Shown here piece by piece: positions 43,800 to 51,124 of a stretch of 64,000 nucleotides of DNA. A program made the translations under genes and the position numbers. The number at the start of each line of letters is the position of its first letter. Position 1 is the first letter of the stretch. The stretch comes from Croceibacterium_A sp035626815 (GTDB lineage: Bacteria > Pseudomonadota > Alphaproteobacteria > Sphingomonadales > Sphingomonadaceae), in the NCBI GenBank assembly GCA_035626815.1, contig DASPMY010000048.1, positions 5,305 to 69,304 on the forward strand. Reading direction: 5' to 3'. Below the pieces are notes generated by a model that saw nothing but the letters and a program-made list of their open reading frames with translations, made no database searches and was not told the DNA's origin.

Positions 43800-44533
43800 G
43801 AGCCGCGGTGCGCCTTGCTACAGCCATCGCGTTGGCTGTCGCCGTGCCGGCAGGAGCGCAGGAAAGCGCGGACAAGGCTCGTCTCGACGAGTTCGCCTTG
43901 CCAGTCGACGAAGCGGGACGCCCGATCGAGCAGCTCGGACACGATGGCGAACGGTTGCCGGCCGCACAGGTTCAGGCGAACGACCGCCAGCTTGCGGTCC
44001 CCGGCCCGCCGATGGAGGCACGTCTGCCGATGGCCCAGCTGTCCCCGCCCGATGACGATGGGGTCACTCGCCAGGTGAACGACAAATCGGATTCGCGCGA
44101 ACTGAGGACTGCTTCGGTTTCGACCTCACGTGACAGCCGTCCACAGGCCAGCATCCCGCTTGCCGGTCACGACAGATGCGATGCTCAGCTCGCGTCCGAG
44201 CAGCTCGAGCGGTGCCTGCACATCCTCGAGGTCCGCGCTTCGGAATTCAGCGCACCGGAAGCACCGCAAATGAGCGCCGAGCAGGCGCTGCTGGCGGAGC
44301 GCGGCAACAGCGAGGAACGGATGGCCTCGACATCGTCCGACCTTCGCTTGCGCCTGGCCAGCGTGGACCCCAACGCCGAATTCGCCAGCAACCAGGAGCT
44401 CGCCTCGATCTATCTCGATCGCTCACCGTCGGCGCCCGCTGCTGCCAGCGAGCAGCAACCGGTGGAGGAGGACGATGGTCTCGCCGCCGTGCTGCAGAGT
44501 CTCCAGATTGAGGTGCCCGGATCAGGTGAGTAA
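43796..44533 (+). CDS. Curli-linked exported protein of unknown function
   Basis: A 245-residue protein starting at a GTG overlapping the previous stop (GTGA). Signal peptide MRAAVRLATAIALAVAVPAGAQ. It has no curlin strands. Most of it is polar and probably flexible; a conserved-looking core is AGHDRCDAQLASEQLERCLH followed by ILEVRASEFSAPEAP, with two Cys 11 apart, after which comes LSAEQALL-like helical sequence. I remember similar DRC-C-IExRxxEF segments in proteins near alphaproteobacterial curlin genes, but no function. Candidates include a CsgE-like gate factor or a periplasmic aggregation inhibitor; neither is supported by sequence. Confidence 0.72.
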   Translation: MRAAVRLATAIALAVAVPAGAQESADKARLDEFALPVDEAGRPIEQLGHDGERLPAAQVQANDRQLAVPGPPMEARLPMAQLSPPDDDGVTRQVNDKSDSRELRTASVSTSRDSRPQASIPLAGHDRCDAQLASEQLERCLHILEVRASEFSAPEAPQMSAEQALLAERGNSEERMASTSSDLRLRLASVDPNAEFASNQELASIYLDRSPSAPAAASEQQPVEEDDGLAAVLQSLQIEVPGSGE

Positions 44534-44685
44534 CAGCCGTCGGCATGAACTTTTCATGGTCGCCTTTCGACGGCGATGACTTGGTCACGAACGGACATCT
44601 GACAAAACAGAGGCCCATGCACGGACGGCCGGCGGCAGAGGCTCGAACCTCGCCAGGCAATATTTTGGCAAAGCAGGACGATCGG

Positions 44686-45171
44686 ATGACGCGCAAGTTG
44701 TGGGCTGCCCTGCTGCTGGGATTCCTCTCGGCCGGAGCCGCGGCTCAGGAGCAAGCCGCGGGGCCGTCGCAGGACGCGGCATGGCACAACCGGCAGATGC
44801 TGGCGCTGGCCAGCCGCCAGGCCAGCGACGGGTGGTCGTGGTTGCCGGGCGGGGTGCTCTGGCGCCGCATCGCCGGCGACGGTTCGGGCGCGCACCCGAC
44901 TGTCAACGACACCGTCACGCTGCACTATGCCGGCACGCTGGTCGACGGGACCGGGTTCGACAGCTCGTACGACCGCGGCCAGCCGGCGACGTTCCCGCTG
45001 CGCTCGCTGATCCGCGCGTGGCAACTGGCGGTGCCGCAAATGGGCGTCGGCGACACCATCGAGATCGCCGCCCCGGCCGTTCTCGCTTACGGCCCGCTTG
45101 GCCGCGGCCCGATTCCCGGCGGAGCGACGCTGCTGTTCAGGATCGAGCTGCTCGGCATCGCCGGTCGCTAG
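44686..45171 (+). CDS. Exported FKBP-type peptidyl-prolyl isomerase
   Basis: A 161-residue periplasmic FKBP. ATG 44686 gives the signal peptide MTRKLWAALLLGFLSAGAAA; a longer open frame upstream lacks one. After a short helical linker the FKBP domain has VNDTVTLHYAGTLVDGTGFD, SSYDRGQPATFPL, LIRAWQLAVPQMGVGDTIEI and PIPGGATLLFRIELLGI, with the active-site Asp, Phe, Trp and Tyr in usual places. It isomerises Xaa-Pro bonds and can act as a chaperone. Being 152 bases after the curli gene set and in the same direction, it may assist envelope transit of curlins, though curlins contain little proline. Confidence 0.86.
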   Translation: MTRKLWAALLLGFLSAGAAAQEQAAGPSQDAAWHNRQMLALASRQASDGWSWLPGGVLWRRIAGDGSGAHPTVNDTVTLHYAGTLVDGTGFDSSYDRGQPATFPLRSLIRAWQLAVPQMGVGDTIEIAAPAVLAYGPLGRGPIPGGATLLFRIELLGIAGR

Positions 45172-45297
45172 GCCGGTCGTGCGCGACTCCACTGGGCGTG
45201 TTTTCGCGCCGTCTGGCCCCCCGTGGGCCCACCCAGCCGGGTTGACGGGGCGGAGTTTCTCGGCAAGGCGCGGCCATCCGCGGATCACAGGCTCGCC

Positions 45298-45705
45298 ATG
45301 GGAAGCGCCAAGGCCCGATTCTTCTTCCACTTCTGCGACGGCGAGACGTCGACGCGGGACGAACTCGGCCTCGATTTCGCCAGCGTCGAGGAGGCCTACA
45401 TGGAAGCGATCAGCGCCGCGCGGGCGATGTGGCCCGAGCTGCTGGCCGATCGCCGCGATCCGCGCGGTTGCGCGTTCGAGATCGCCAACGGGCGCGGCCA
45501 GGTGCTTTTCCGGCTCGAGTTCATCGAGCTGCTCGAAATTTGCCGCCCGTCCGGCGCGCGCCCATCGGACACGGGCGGCCTCGGCTCGCAGCCCATCGGG
45601 GACGTTGGCCGGTCCGGCGCGAAGGGCGGGCGCAACGCGCTTGACGACGAGAGCGCGCTGCTTGCCCAGCTCCGCCGCAACTACCGCGACCGCGTGCCGA
45701 AATAG
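45298..45705 (+). CDS. DUF6894-type small protein
   Basis: A 135-residue protein whose N-terminal half (AKARFFFHFCDGETSTRDEL, GLDFASVEEAYMEAISAARA, RRDPRGCAFEIANGRGQVLF) fits the DUF6894 family found in many alphaproteobacteria, usually as short cytoplasmic proteins of unknown function. The C-terminal extension (about 80-135) is polar and Arg-rich. It has no signal peptide. It converges with the Crp/Fnr gene. Confidence 0.72.
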   Translation: MGSAKARFFFHFCDGETSTRDELGLDFASVEEAYMEAISAARAMWPELLADRRDPRGCAFEIANGRGQVLFRLEFIELLEICRPSGARPSDTGGLGSQPIGDVGRSGAKGGRNALDDESALLAQLRRNYRDRVPK

Positions 45706-45716
45706 GCCCTCCCGGG

Positions 45717-46457
45717 CTAGCGCGCCGGCGTGCGCACCCGGTCGAGATGGAGGTAGGACGAGCTGAACATCGCCACCTCGCGCAGCCGCTCGGGATCGAG
45801 CAGTTGCAGGCGCCGACCGCGCAGCTCGATCATGCGTTCCTTGCGCAGCTGCTGCAGCGTGCGGTTCACGTGCACCGAGGTCAGGCCGGTGGCGTCGCCC
45901 AGCTCGAGCTGGGTCAGCGGCAGCTCGCAGCTGTCGGCGGGGGCGAAGCCCATCGCCTGCTGGCGGGCGAAGATTTCGCAGAACAAGTGCGCGATCCGCT
46001 CGTAGGCGCTGCGCTGGCCGATGTTGGTGGTCCATTCGCGCTGGATCGACACGGTGACCAGCTCGCTCCACCATAGCGCCTTGGCGATGCGCGGCGAGGC
46101 CGCCATCATGTCCTCGAAATCGGCTTGCGCAATCTCGGCGTAGCGCAGCGCGGTCAGCGCCGCGAGCGAATGGTCCATCCGCTTGAGGATGAAGACGTTC
46201 GCGTCGCACAAGTCGCCCGGGATGAGGAAGGCGAGGATCTGCCGGCGGCCGTCGGACAGCTGCTTGTAGCGCATCGCCCAGCCTTCGAGCACGACATTGA
46301 CGGCGCGCGGGCGGTCGCCGTCGCTGATGATGTCCTGGCGCGCCGCGAGCGTGTGGACGTTGCGGCTGACCGCCGCGTGCAGCAGCTCGCGGTCCGCCGG
46401 AGTCAGGTCGACGAACGCCGACAAGTGGTCCGTCAGGGGCGAACGAAAATCCGACAT
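45717..46457 (-). CDS. Crp/Fnr-family transcriptional regulator A
   Basis: A 246-residue regulator with an N-terminal cyclic-nucleotide-binding fold (ARQDIISDGDRPRAVNVVLEG, WAMRYKQLSDGRRQILAFLI, PGDLCDANVF) and a C-terminal winged helix (LPLTQLELGDATGLTSVHVN, RTLQQLRKERMIELRGRRLQ). Fnr-type Cys clusters are absent, and the cAMP residues are not conserved, so the ligand is unknown. The ATG at 46457 lacks a clear ribosome site. It faces away from a second, similar regulator at 46908. Confidence 0.85.
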   Translation of the reverse strand: MSDFRSPLTDHLSAFVDLTPADRELLHAAVSRNVHTLAARQDIISDGDRPRAVNVVLEGWAMRYKQLSDGRRQILAFLIPGDLCDANVFILKRMDHSLAALTALRYAEIAQADFEDMMAASPRIAKALWWSELVTVSIQREWTTNIGQRSAYERIAHLFCEIFARQQAMGFAPADSCELPLTQLELGDATGLTSVHVNRTLQQLRKERMIELRGRRLQLLDPERLREVAMFSSSYLHLDRVRTPAR

Positions 46458-46646
46458 CACACGGAGGTGTGAAGGCTTTGTGACGACGGCGCAAGGAGAT
46501 TGCCGCCCACCTCGGTTCCCGCTCGCGCAGGGTTTCGTCGCTTCTCCGCCACGTTTGGCCTCATTTGTCCCCGGTCGCCTAATTTCCGTTATCGCGCCGT
46601 GCTGGAGTCGGTGGGAGATTGGGTCCGCCCGCGGAAGGAAGGCGCG

Positions 46647-46859
46647 ATGCACAACTACAGCCTCAGGTATTCGGACGACGGCATCGGGGCGGCCAAGCGG
46701 GTCGAGTTCGAGGCCTTCGATGCCGCCAGGGCGCTGTTCATCGCCCACCGCGAGCCGAGCCGCCGCGCGGCCGAGCTGTGGTGCGAGGACCGCAAGCTGT
46801 GCACGATCCGGCGCATCGGGGAGGAGAGCGATTTCTGGGAGGTCGGCCCGGCTTTCTGA
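46647..46859 (+). CDS. Small conserved-type protein between two Crp/Fnr genes
   Basis: A 70-residue cytoplasmic protein, MHNYSLRYSDDGIGAAKRVE onward, with a good ribosome site GGAAGGAAGG. The pattern (two short strands, a helix FDAARALFIAHREPSRRAAE, then strands around WCEDRKLCTIRRIGE) suggests a small alpha-beta fold. I do not recognise a named family. Its position between divergent Crp/Fnr genes suggests a linked stress or regulatory role; that is inference. Confidence 0.6.
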   Translation: MHNYSLRYSDDGIGAAKRVEFEAFDAARALFIAHREPSRRAAELWCEDRKLCTIRRIGEESDFWEVGPAF

Positions 46860-46907
46860 CTCGCGCGGCGCGCGGAACCGAGTCCGCGCTGGTCTATTCA
46901 TCGGCTC

Positions 46908-47675
46908 ATGGGGTCGCAGGAAACCGACATCTATCCGCTGACCGGGCGCTTCCTGATGGGGCGGTTGCGGCACGCGATGACCGCGGACGAGAAAGCCGTC
47001 GTCGAATCGCTGATCGAGCGCACCGAGACGTTTCCCAAGTCGACCACGCTGCTGCGCCGCAGCCAGGTAACCGACCAGGCCACGCTGGTCATCGAGGGCT
47101 ACATGCTGCGCGCGATCACCGAGGGCGGGCAACGCTACGTGGTCGGGATGCACGTCCCCGGCGATTACGCCGACCTGCACGGCTTCGCGCTCAAGCGGCT
47201 CGATCATGATATCCTCACGCTCGGCGAGACCACCGTCGGCTACACCAGCCACGCCCGGCTCGAGCAGGTGCTGCACGACCATCCGCACCTCGCGCGGCTG
47301 CTGTGGTTCTCGACGCTGCTCGACGCGGCGATCCACCGCGAGTGGATTCTCAAGCTCGAGCAGCTCCCCGCCGCGCGGCGCGTGGCGCATGTGTTCGCCG
47401 AGCTGTGGCACCGGCTCGACCTCGTCGGCCTCGGCCGCCGCGACGGGCTGCGCACGCCGTTGACGCAGACCGACCTCGCCGACATGTGCGGCACCACGCC
47501 GATCCACATGAACCGCTCGCTCGGGCAGCTGAGGAAGGCGGGCGTGGCCGAGTTCCGTCGCGGCGCCGTGTACGTCTCCGACCGCGCGGCGCTCGAGCGC
47601 CTCGCCGGCTTCAACCCCGACTACCTCTACGGCACGGGCCCGCTGCGCATGGGCGACGAGCTGAGCCCGCGCTGA
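46908..47675 (+). CDS. Crp/Fnr-family transcriptional regulator B
   Basis: A 255-residue regulator similar in layout to regulator A. The sensor half contains LLRRSQVTDQATLVIEGYML, GGQRYVVGMHVPGDYADLHG and FALKRLDHDILTLGETTVGY; the winged helix is TPLTQTDLADMCGTTPIHMN, RSLGQLRKAGVAEFRRGAVY. No Fnr-type Cys ligands are seen. The LKR(M/L)DH motif is shared by both regulators, showing common descent. Confidence 0.86.
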   Translation: MGSQETDIYPLTGRFLMGRLRHAMTADEKAVVESLIERTETFPKSTTLLRRSQVTDQATLVIEGYMLRAITEGGQRYVVGMHVPGDYADLHGFALKRLDHDILTLGETTVGYTSHARLEQVLHDHPHLARLLWFSTLLDAAIHREWILKLEQLPAARRVAHVFAELWHRLDLVGLGRRDGLRTPLTQTDLADMCGTTPIHMNRSLGQLRKAGVAEFRRGAVYVSDRAALERLAGFNPDYLYGTGPLRMGDELSPR

Positions 47676-47718
47676 GCGGGCGCTCGAACCGTTGCCCGAC
47701 TCGTTCGTTTCGCCGGCG

Positions 47719-48450
47719 ATGGAACCGCGCGCGCCGACTGCTCCCTCCGGGTATGCGCCTTCGCGCCGCCCGCGCTGGGGCACGCTGGCGCTGGTCGGCG
47801 CGCTCCACCTCGCCGCGCTCGCCGGGCTGGTGCGGGTGTTCGCGCCCGATTTCACCGCCGCCGCGATCGACAAGGCGGCCTCGCTGGTGACGGTGACGAT
47901 CACCGCACCGCCCGATCCGGCGCCGATTCCGGAGCCAGCGTCCGAGCCCGATGCCGGCGCGGCGGCGGAGGCCGGGCGCGAGGCCACGCCGCGCGAGGTC
48001 GCCGCGCCCGAGGCGCCGCTGCCGCGCCCGAGCCGGGCGCCCCGCGCCGCCTCGACCGGCAGCGCGAACAGCGCGGGCGCGCGCGACGACGGCGCGGGCA
48101 CGGGCGCCGGCGGCGCCGGCGAGGGCACCGGCAGCGGCAATGCCGGGACCGGCCAGGGCGGCGGCGCGCGTCCGCTCGAGAAGATCGCCGGGACCATCGA
48201 CAACGCCCAGGACTACCCGACGCCGCCGGGCGGGCGGCAAGTGCGCCGCGGCCACGACGTCGTCATCGAGCTGACCGTCGGCACCGACGGGCGCGTCACC
48301 GCCTGCCGGGTGACCGACCCGAGCCCCGACCCCGAGGCGGACGCGATCACCTGCCGCCTCGCCACGCAGCGGTTCGTCTTCCGGCCGCGGTTGAATGCTG
48401 CCGGCGAGCCGGTGGTCGGCATATACCGCTGGCGCCAGCGGTGGTTCTGA
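47719..48450 (+). CDS. TonB-family energy transducer
   Basis: A 243-residue protein. One membrane helix (about 22-40, WGTLALVGALHLAALAGLV) is followed by a periplasmic Pro-, Ala-, Glu- and Gly-rich linker (about 65-155) and a TonB C-terminal domain: NAQDYPTPPGGRQVRRGHDV, VIELTVGTDGRVTACRVTDP and FVFRPRLNAAGEPVVG. It conveys proton-motive energy to outer-membrane receptors. The linker is Gly-rich rather than the classic Pro-Lys/Pro-Glu type. ATG 47719 is preferred over a TTG nine codons upstream. Confidence 0.85.
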   Translation: MEPRAPTAPSGYAPSRRPRWGTLALVGALHLAALAGLVRVFAPDFTAAAIDKAASLVTVTITAPPDPAPIPEPASEPDAGAAAEAGREATPREVAAPEAPLPRPSRAPRAASTGSANSAGARDDGAGTGAGGAGEGTGSGNAGTGQGGGARPLEKIAGTIDNAQDYPTPPGGRQVRRGHDVVIELTVGTDGRVTACRVTDPSPDPEADAITCRLATQRFVFRPRLNAAGEPVVGIYRWRQRWF

Positions 48451-48514
48451 CTACTCTGGAACGGGCCGGGCGGGGGCCGCGTTGGCAGACCGTTGGCTGA
48501 AGGATTGTCGAGCG

Positions 48515-49549
48515 ATGGCAGCGATTTACCCGGTGGTTCTGTGCGGCGGCAGCGGCACCCGGTTGTGGCCCCGCAGCCGCGCGCGCGCGCCCAAGCCGTT
48601 CCTGCCGCTGGTGGCCGAGAGCACGCTGTTCGAGGCGACGCTGGCGCGCTGCGCCGATCGCGCGCGCTTCGCCGCGCCGGTCGTCGTCACCGGCGTCGGC
48701 CACCGCACGCATGTCGAGGCGCAGGCGGCGGCGTTTCCCGGCACCCGGGTGATCGTCGAGCCGATGGCGCGCAACACCGCCGCGGCGATCGCGCTCGCCG
48801 CGCACCGGCTGCCCGCCGAGGCGGTCATGCTGGTGTGCCCGAGCGATCACCACATCGCCGACGTCGCCGCGTTCCAAGCCGCGGCGCTGGCCGCCGCGCG
48901 GCTGGCGCAGGACGACTGGCTGGTCTCGTTCGGCATCACCCCGACGGGGCCGGAGACCGGCTTCGGCTACATCCGCCGCGGCGCGCCGCTGGACGGCGGC
49001 TTCCAGGTCGAGCGCTTCGTCGAGAAGCCCGACCGCGCCACCGCCGAGGCGTTCCTCGCCGACGGCCGCTACAGCTGGAACGGCGGCATCTTCGTGTTCA
49101 AGGCCGGGACGTTCCTCGACGAGCTGGCGCGGCATCGGCCGAAGCTCGCCGCGGCAGCGGGCGAGGCGGTCGCCAAAGGCCACGAGGACGGCTCGGCGTT
49201 CCATCCCGACGCCGGGGCGTTCGCGGCGATCGAGCCGGAATCGGTCGACTACGCGGTGATGGAGAACACCACCCGCGCCGCCGTCGTGCCGGTGGCCATG
49301 GGCTGGTCCGACATCGGCAACTGGCAGGCGCTGCGCGACGCGCGCGACGGGGACGAAGCCGGCAACCGCACGCGCGGCGCGGTCGAGCTGGTCGACTGCC
49401 GCAACGTGCTCGCCGAGACCGACGGACCGCGCATCTCGGTCATCGGGCTCGAGGACGTCGCCATCGTCGTCGACGGCGACGAAGTGCTGGTCACCACGAT
49501 GGCCGGGGCGCAGAAGGTCGGCAAGCTGTCGGGGGCCGTCAACCAATAG
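48515..49549 (+). CDS. manC: Mannose-1-phosphate guanylyltransferase
   Basis: A 344-residue nucleotidyltransferase making GDP-mannose from mannose-1-phosphate and GTP for surface polysaccharides. The GTP-binding motif is VVLCGGSGTRLWPRSR followed by PKPFLPL. The FVEKPD motif, EPMARNTAAAIALAA, PSDHHIADVAAF and WNGGIFVF are family marks, and the C-terminal part has MGWSDIGNWQAL. It lacks the isomerase domain of bifunctional forms. AAGGA lies upstream of ATG 48515; the longer open frame has no coding character. Confidence 0.92.
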   Translation: MAAIYPVVLCGGSGTRLWPRSRARAPKPFLPLVAESTLFEATLARCADRARFAAPVVVTGVGHRTHVEAQAAAFPGTRVIVEPMARNTAAAIALAAHRLPAEAVMLVCPSDHHIADVAAFQAAALAAARLAQDDWLVSFGITPTGPETGFGYIRRGAPLDGGFQVERFVEKPDRATAEAFLADGRYSWNGGIFVFKAGTFLDELARHRPKLAAAAGEAVAKGHEDGSAFHPDAGAFAAIEPESVDYAVMENTTRAAVVPVAMGWSDIGNWQALRDARDGDEAGNRTRGAVELVDCRNVLAETDGPRISVIGLEDVAIVVDGDEVLVTTMAGAQKVGKLSGAVNQ

Positions 49550-49571
49550 CGGGGCGAGCAGGGGGGAGACC

Positions 49572-50027
49572 ATGGGATCGGGCAGCATGATCGCGCAGAC
49601 CATCCAGCTGGCGCTGGCGCCGGTGTTCGTGCTGGTGGCGATCGGCAACATCATGAACATCCTGGCGACGCGGCTGGCCCGGATCGTCGACCGCTCGCGC
49701 CACCTGCAGGCCCAGCACAAGGTCACCGCGGGCACCGAGCACGACATGGTCGTGCGCGAGATGCGCCTGGTCGACCGGCGCATCCATCTGATCGGCCGGG
49801 CGATCCTGCTGCTCGTGCTGAGCGGCCTGACGATCGGCTTCTGCGTCGCGCTGCTGTTCGTCGAGGAGCTGTTCGACGTGAACCTGCAGCAAGTCGCGGG
49901 CGCGGCGTTCTTCTTCGCGGTGGTGCTGCTGATGAGCGCGCTGTGGCTGTTCCTGCGCGAGGTCCGCCAGGCGACCGCCGCGCTGCGCATCCCCGAGACC
50001 TTCCTCGAGCTCGAGCGGAAGCTCTAG
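49572..50027 (+). CDS. DUF2721 membrane protein
   Basis: A 151-residue inner-membrane protein with three hydrophobic spans: TIQLALAPVFVLVAIGNIMN (about 9-30), IGRAILLLVLSGLTIGFCVA (about 75-97) and AGAAFFFAVVLLMSALWLFL (about 113-133). The cytoplasmic loop RLARIVDRSRHLQAQ is the DUF2721 signature. Function is unknown. Its stop codon overlaps the stop of the opposing gene. Confidence 0.82.
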   Translation: MGSGSMIAQTIQLALAPVFVLVAIGNIMNILATRLARIVDRSRHLQAQHKVTAGTEHDMVVREMRLVDRRIHLIGRAILLLVLSGLTIGFCVALLFVEELFDVNLQQVAGAAFFFAVVLLMSALWLFLREVRQATAALRIPETFLELERKL

Positions 50028-50335
50028 TCGCCGCTCGGCGGGGCGAGCATCTTCTGGCCCGACTGCCGGATCGCGCCGGCGACGATCGGCTCGATGAAGC
50101 CGAGCGCGGGCGGCAGGTCGACGGTGAGGATCACTTGCGCGTCCTCGATGTCGATGCGCCCGACCACCGCCTGGCCCATCGCCTGGATCGACATCGCCAT
50201 GCGGTCGTCGCTCGGCCACGAGGTCTCGACCTGGGCCATGCCCGCGGGAAACCCTTCGGCCATCTTGTGGCTGTTGGCGCGCAGCCGCCGGCGGGCTTCC
50301 TCGCGGCCGAGGCTGTGGGGAATGGGGACTCGCAT
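50024..50335 (-). CDS. Polyhydroxyalkanoic acid system family protein
   Basis: A 103-residue protein: MRVPIPHSLGREEARRRLRA, with the middle QVETSWPSDDRMAMSIQAMG and VGRIDIEDAQVILTVDLPPAL. This fits the small PHA granule/system family (PHA_gran_rgn), with a beta-sandwich resembling the START or Bet v 1-like domain. Whether it acts in polyester granules here is unknown, since no phaC or phasin lies in the window. Its ATG overlaps the preceding stop (TGATG), so it is coupled to the gene at 50335-51114. Confidence 0.75.
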   Translation of the reverse strand: MRVPIPHSLGREEARRRLRANSHKMAEGFPAGMAQVETSWPSDDRMAMSIQAMGQAVVGRIDIEDAQVILTVDLPPALGFIEPIVAGAIRQSGQKMLAPPSGD

Positions 50336-51114
50336 CAACGCTCCTGTCGCTCGGGTGCGGGCAGGCTGGCGGGCTCGCCGGCCCCGAGATCATCCTGGCC
50401 GTAGCGGTAATCGAGGTAGCGGGTCCGCACCGCGAGATCGTCGAGCGCCCCGTCGGCCAGCTGGCGGGTGACCGAATCGATCTCGGCGCTGATCTTGCCG
50501 AGGCTGTCGACGATCTGCTGCTCGGGCGTCGCTCCGGCGCGTTGCTCCTTGCGCAGCGGCGCCGGGATCCGGCGGTAGGCCTCGACCATCCCTGGCAGCG
50601 TCTCGCCGACCAGCTTGCGCGTCTCGACCGCGGCCGGGTGCAGCGGATCGACGTTGGCCAGCTGAAGCCCGAGCGCGTCGAGCTGGACGCCGATCTGGTC
50701 GACCAGCGTCACCGCCGGCGGCGGCAGCGCCGGGCGCTGGTGCTCGAGCCACAGCTCGGTGCGCGCGACCATCTGGCGCACGTCGCCGGTGTTGAGGTCG
50801 CTGCGCCGCGGCACCCGCACCTTGGGGAAGTTGGCGAACAGCAGCGTCGCCGCGATCACCGCGAAGAACGCGATCACCACCCCGGCGAAGCCGATGCCGT
50901 CGATGACGATCCCGGCCAGCGTCGTCGCCGCCAGGATGGCGAGCAGCGATCCGCCGATCAGCTTGAGCCGGGTCTTGAGGTTGCGCTGCTTGAGGTCGGC
51001 CGAGCCGCGCCCGATCGACGGGGCGCGGCGGTGGTAGCCGCCGCTCCGCTGCGTCACCAGCGAGCTTTTCGCCTCGCGCAGGATGACGTCGGACTGGCGG
51101 GTGCTGTCGGCCAT
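50335..51114 (-). CDS. XpaC-like membrane protein partner of TelA
   Basis: A 259-residue protein with an N-terminal charged region, two adjacent membrane helices (about 50-90: LIGGSLLAILAATTLAGIVI, GIGFAGVVIAFFAVIAATLL) and a helical cytoplasmic C-terminal domain. This matches the layout of the 5-bromo-4-chloroindolyl phosphate hydrolysis (XpaC) family, which is normally encoded next to TelA. Recognition rests on layout and neighbour rather than motifs. It may form a membrane complex with TelA. Confidence 0.72.
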   Translation of the reverse strand: MADSTRQSDVILREAKSSLVTQRSGGYHRRAPSIGRGSADLKQRNLKTRLKLIGGSLLAILAATTLAGIVIDGIGFAGVVIAFFAVIAATLLFANFPKVRVPRRSDLNTGDVRQMVARTELWLEHQRPALPPPAVTLVDQIGVQLDALGLQLANVDPLHPAAVETRKLVGETLPGMVEAYRRIPAPLRKEQRAGATPEQQIVDSLGKISAEIDSVTRQLADGALDDLAVRTRYLDYRYGQDDLGAGEPASLPAPERQER

Positions 51115-51124
51115 CGGCGCGCCG

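Noticed and set aside
45717..48203. A very long minus-strand frame extending upstream of the Crp/Fnr gene across 46458-48203
   Set aside because: The upstream part is antisense to the TonB and second Crp/Fnr genes and has no coding character; the regulator begins at MSDFRSPL.
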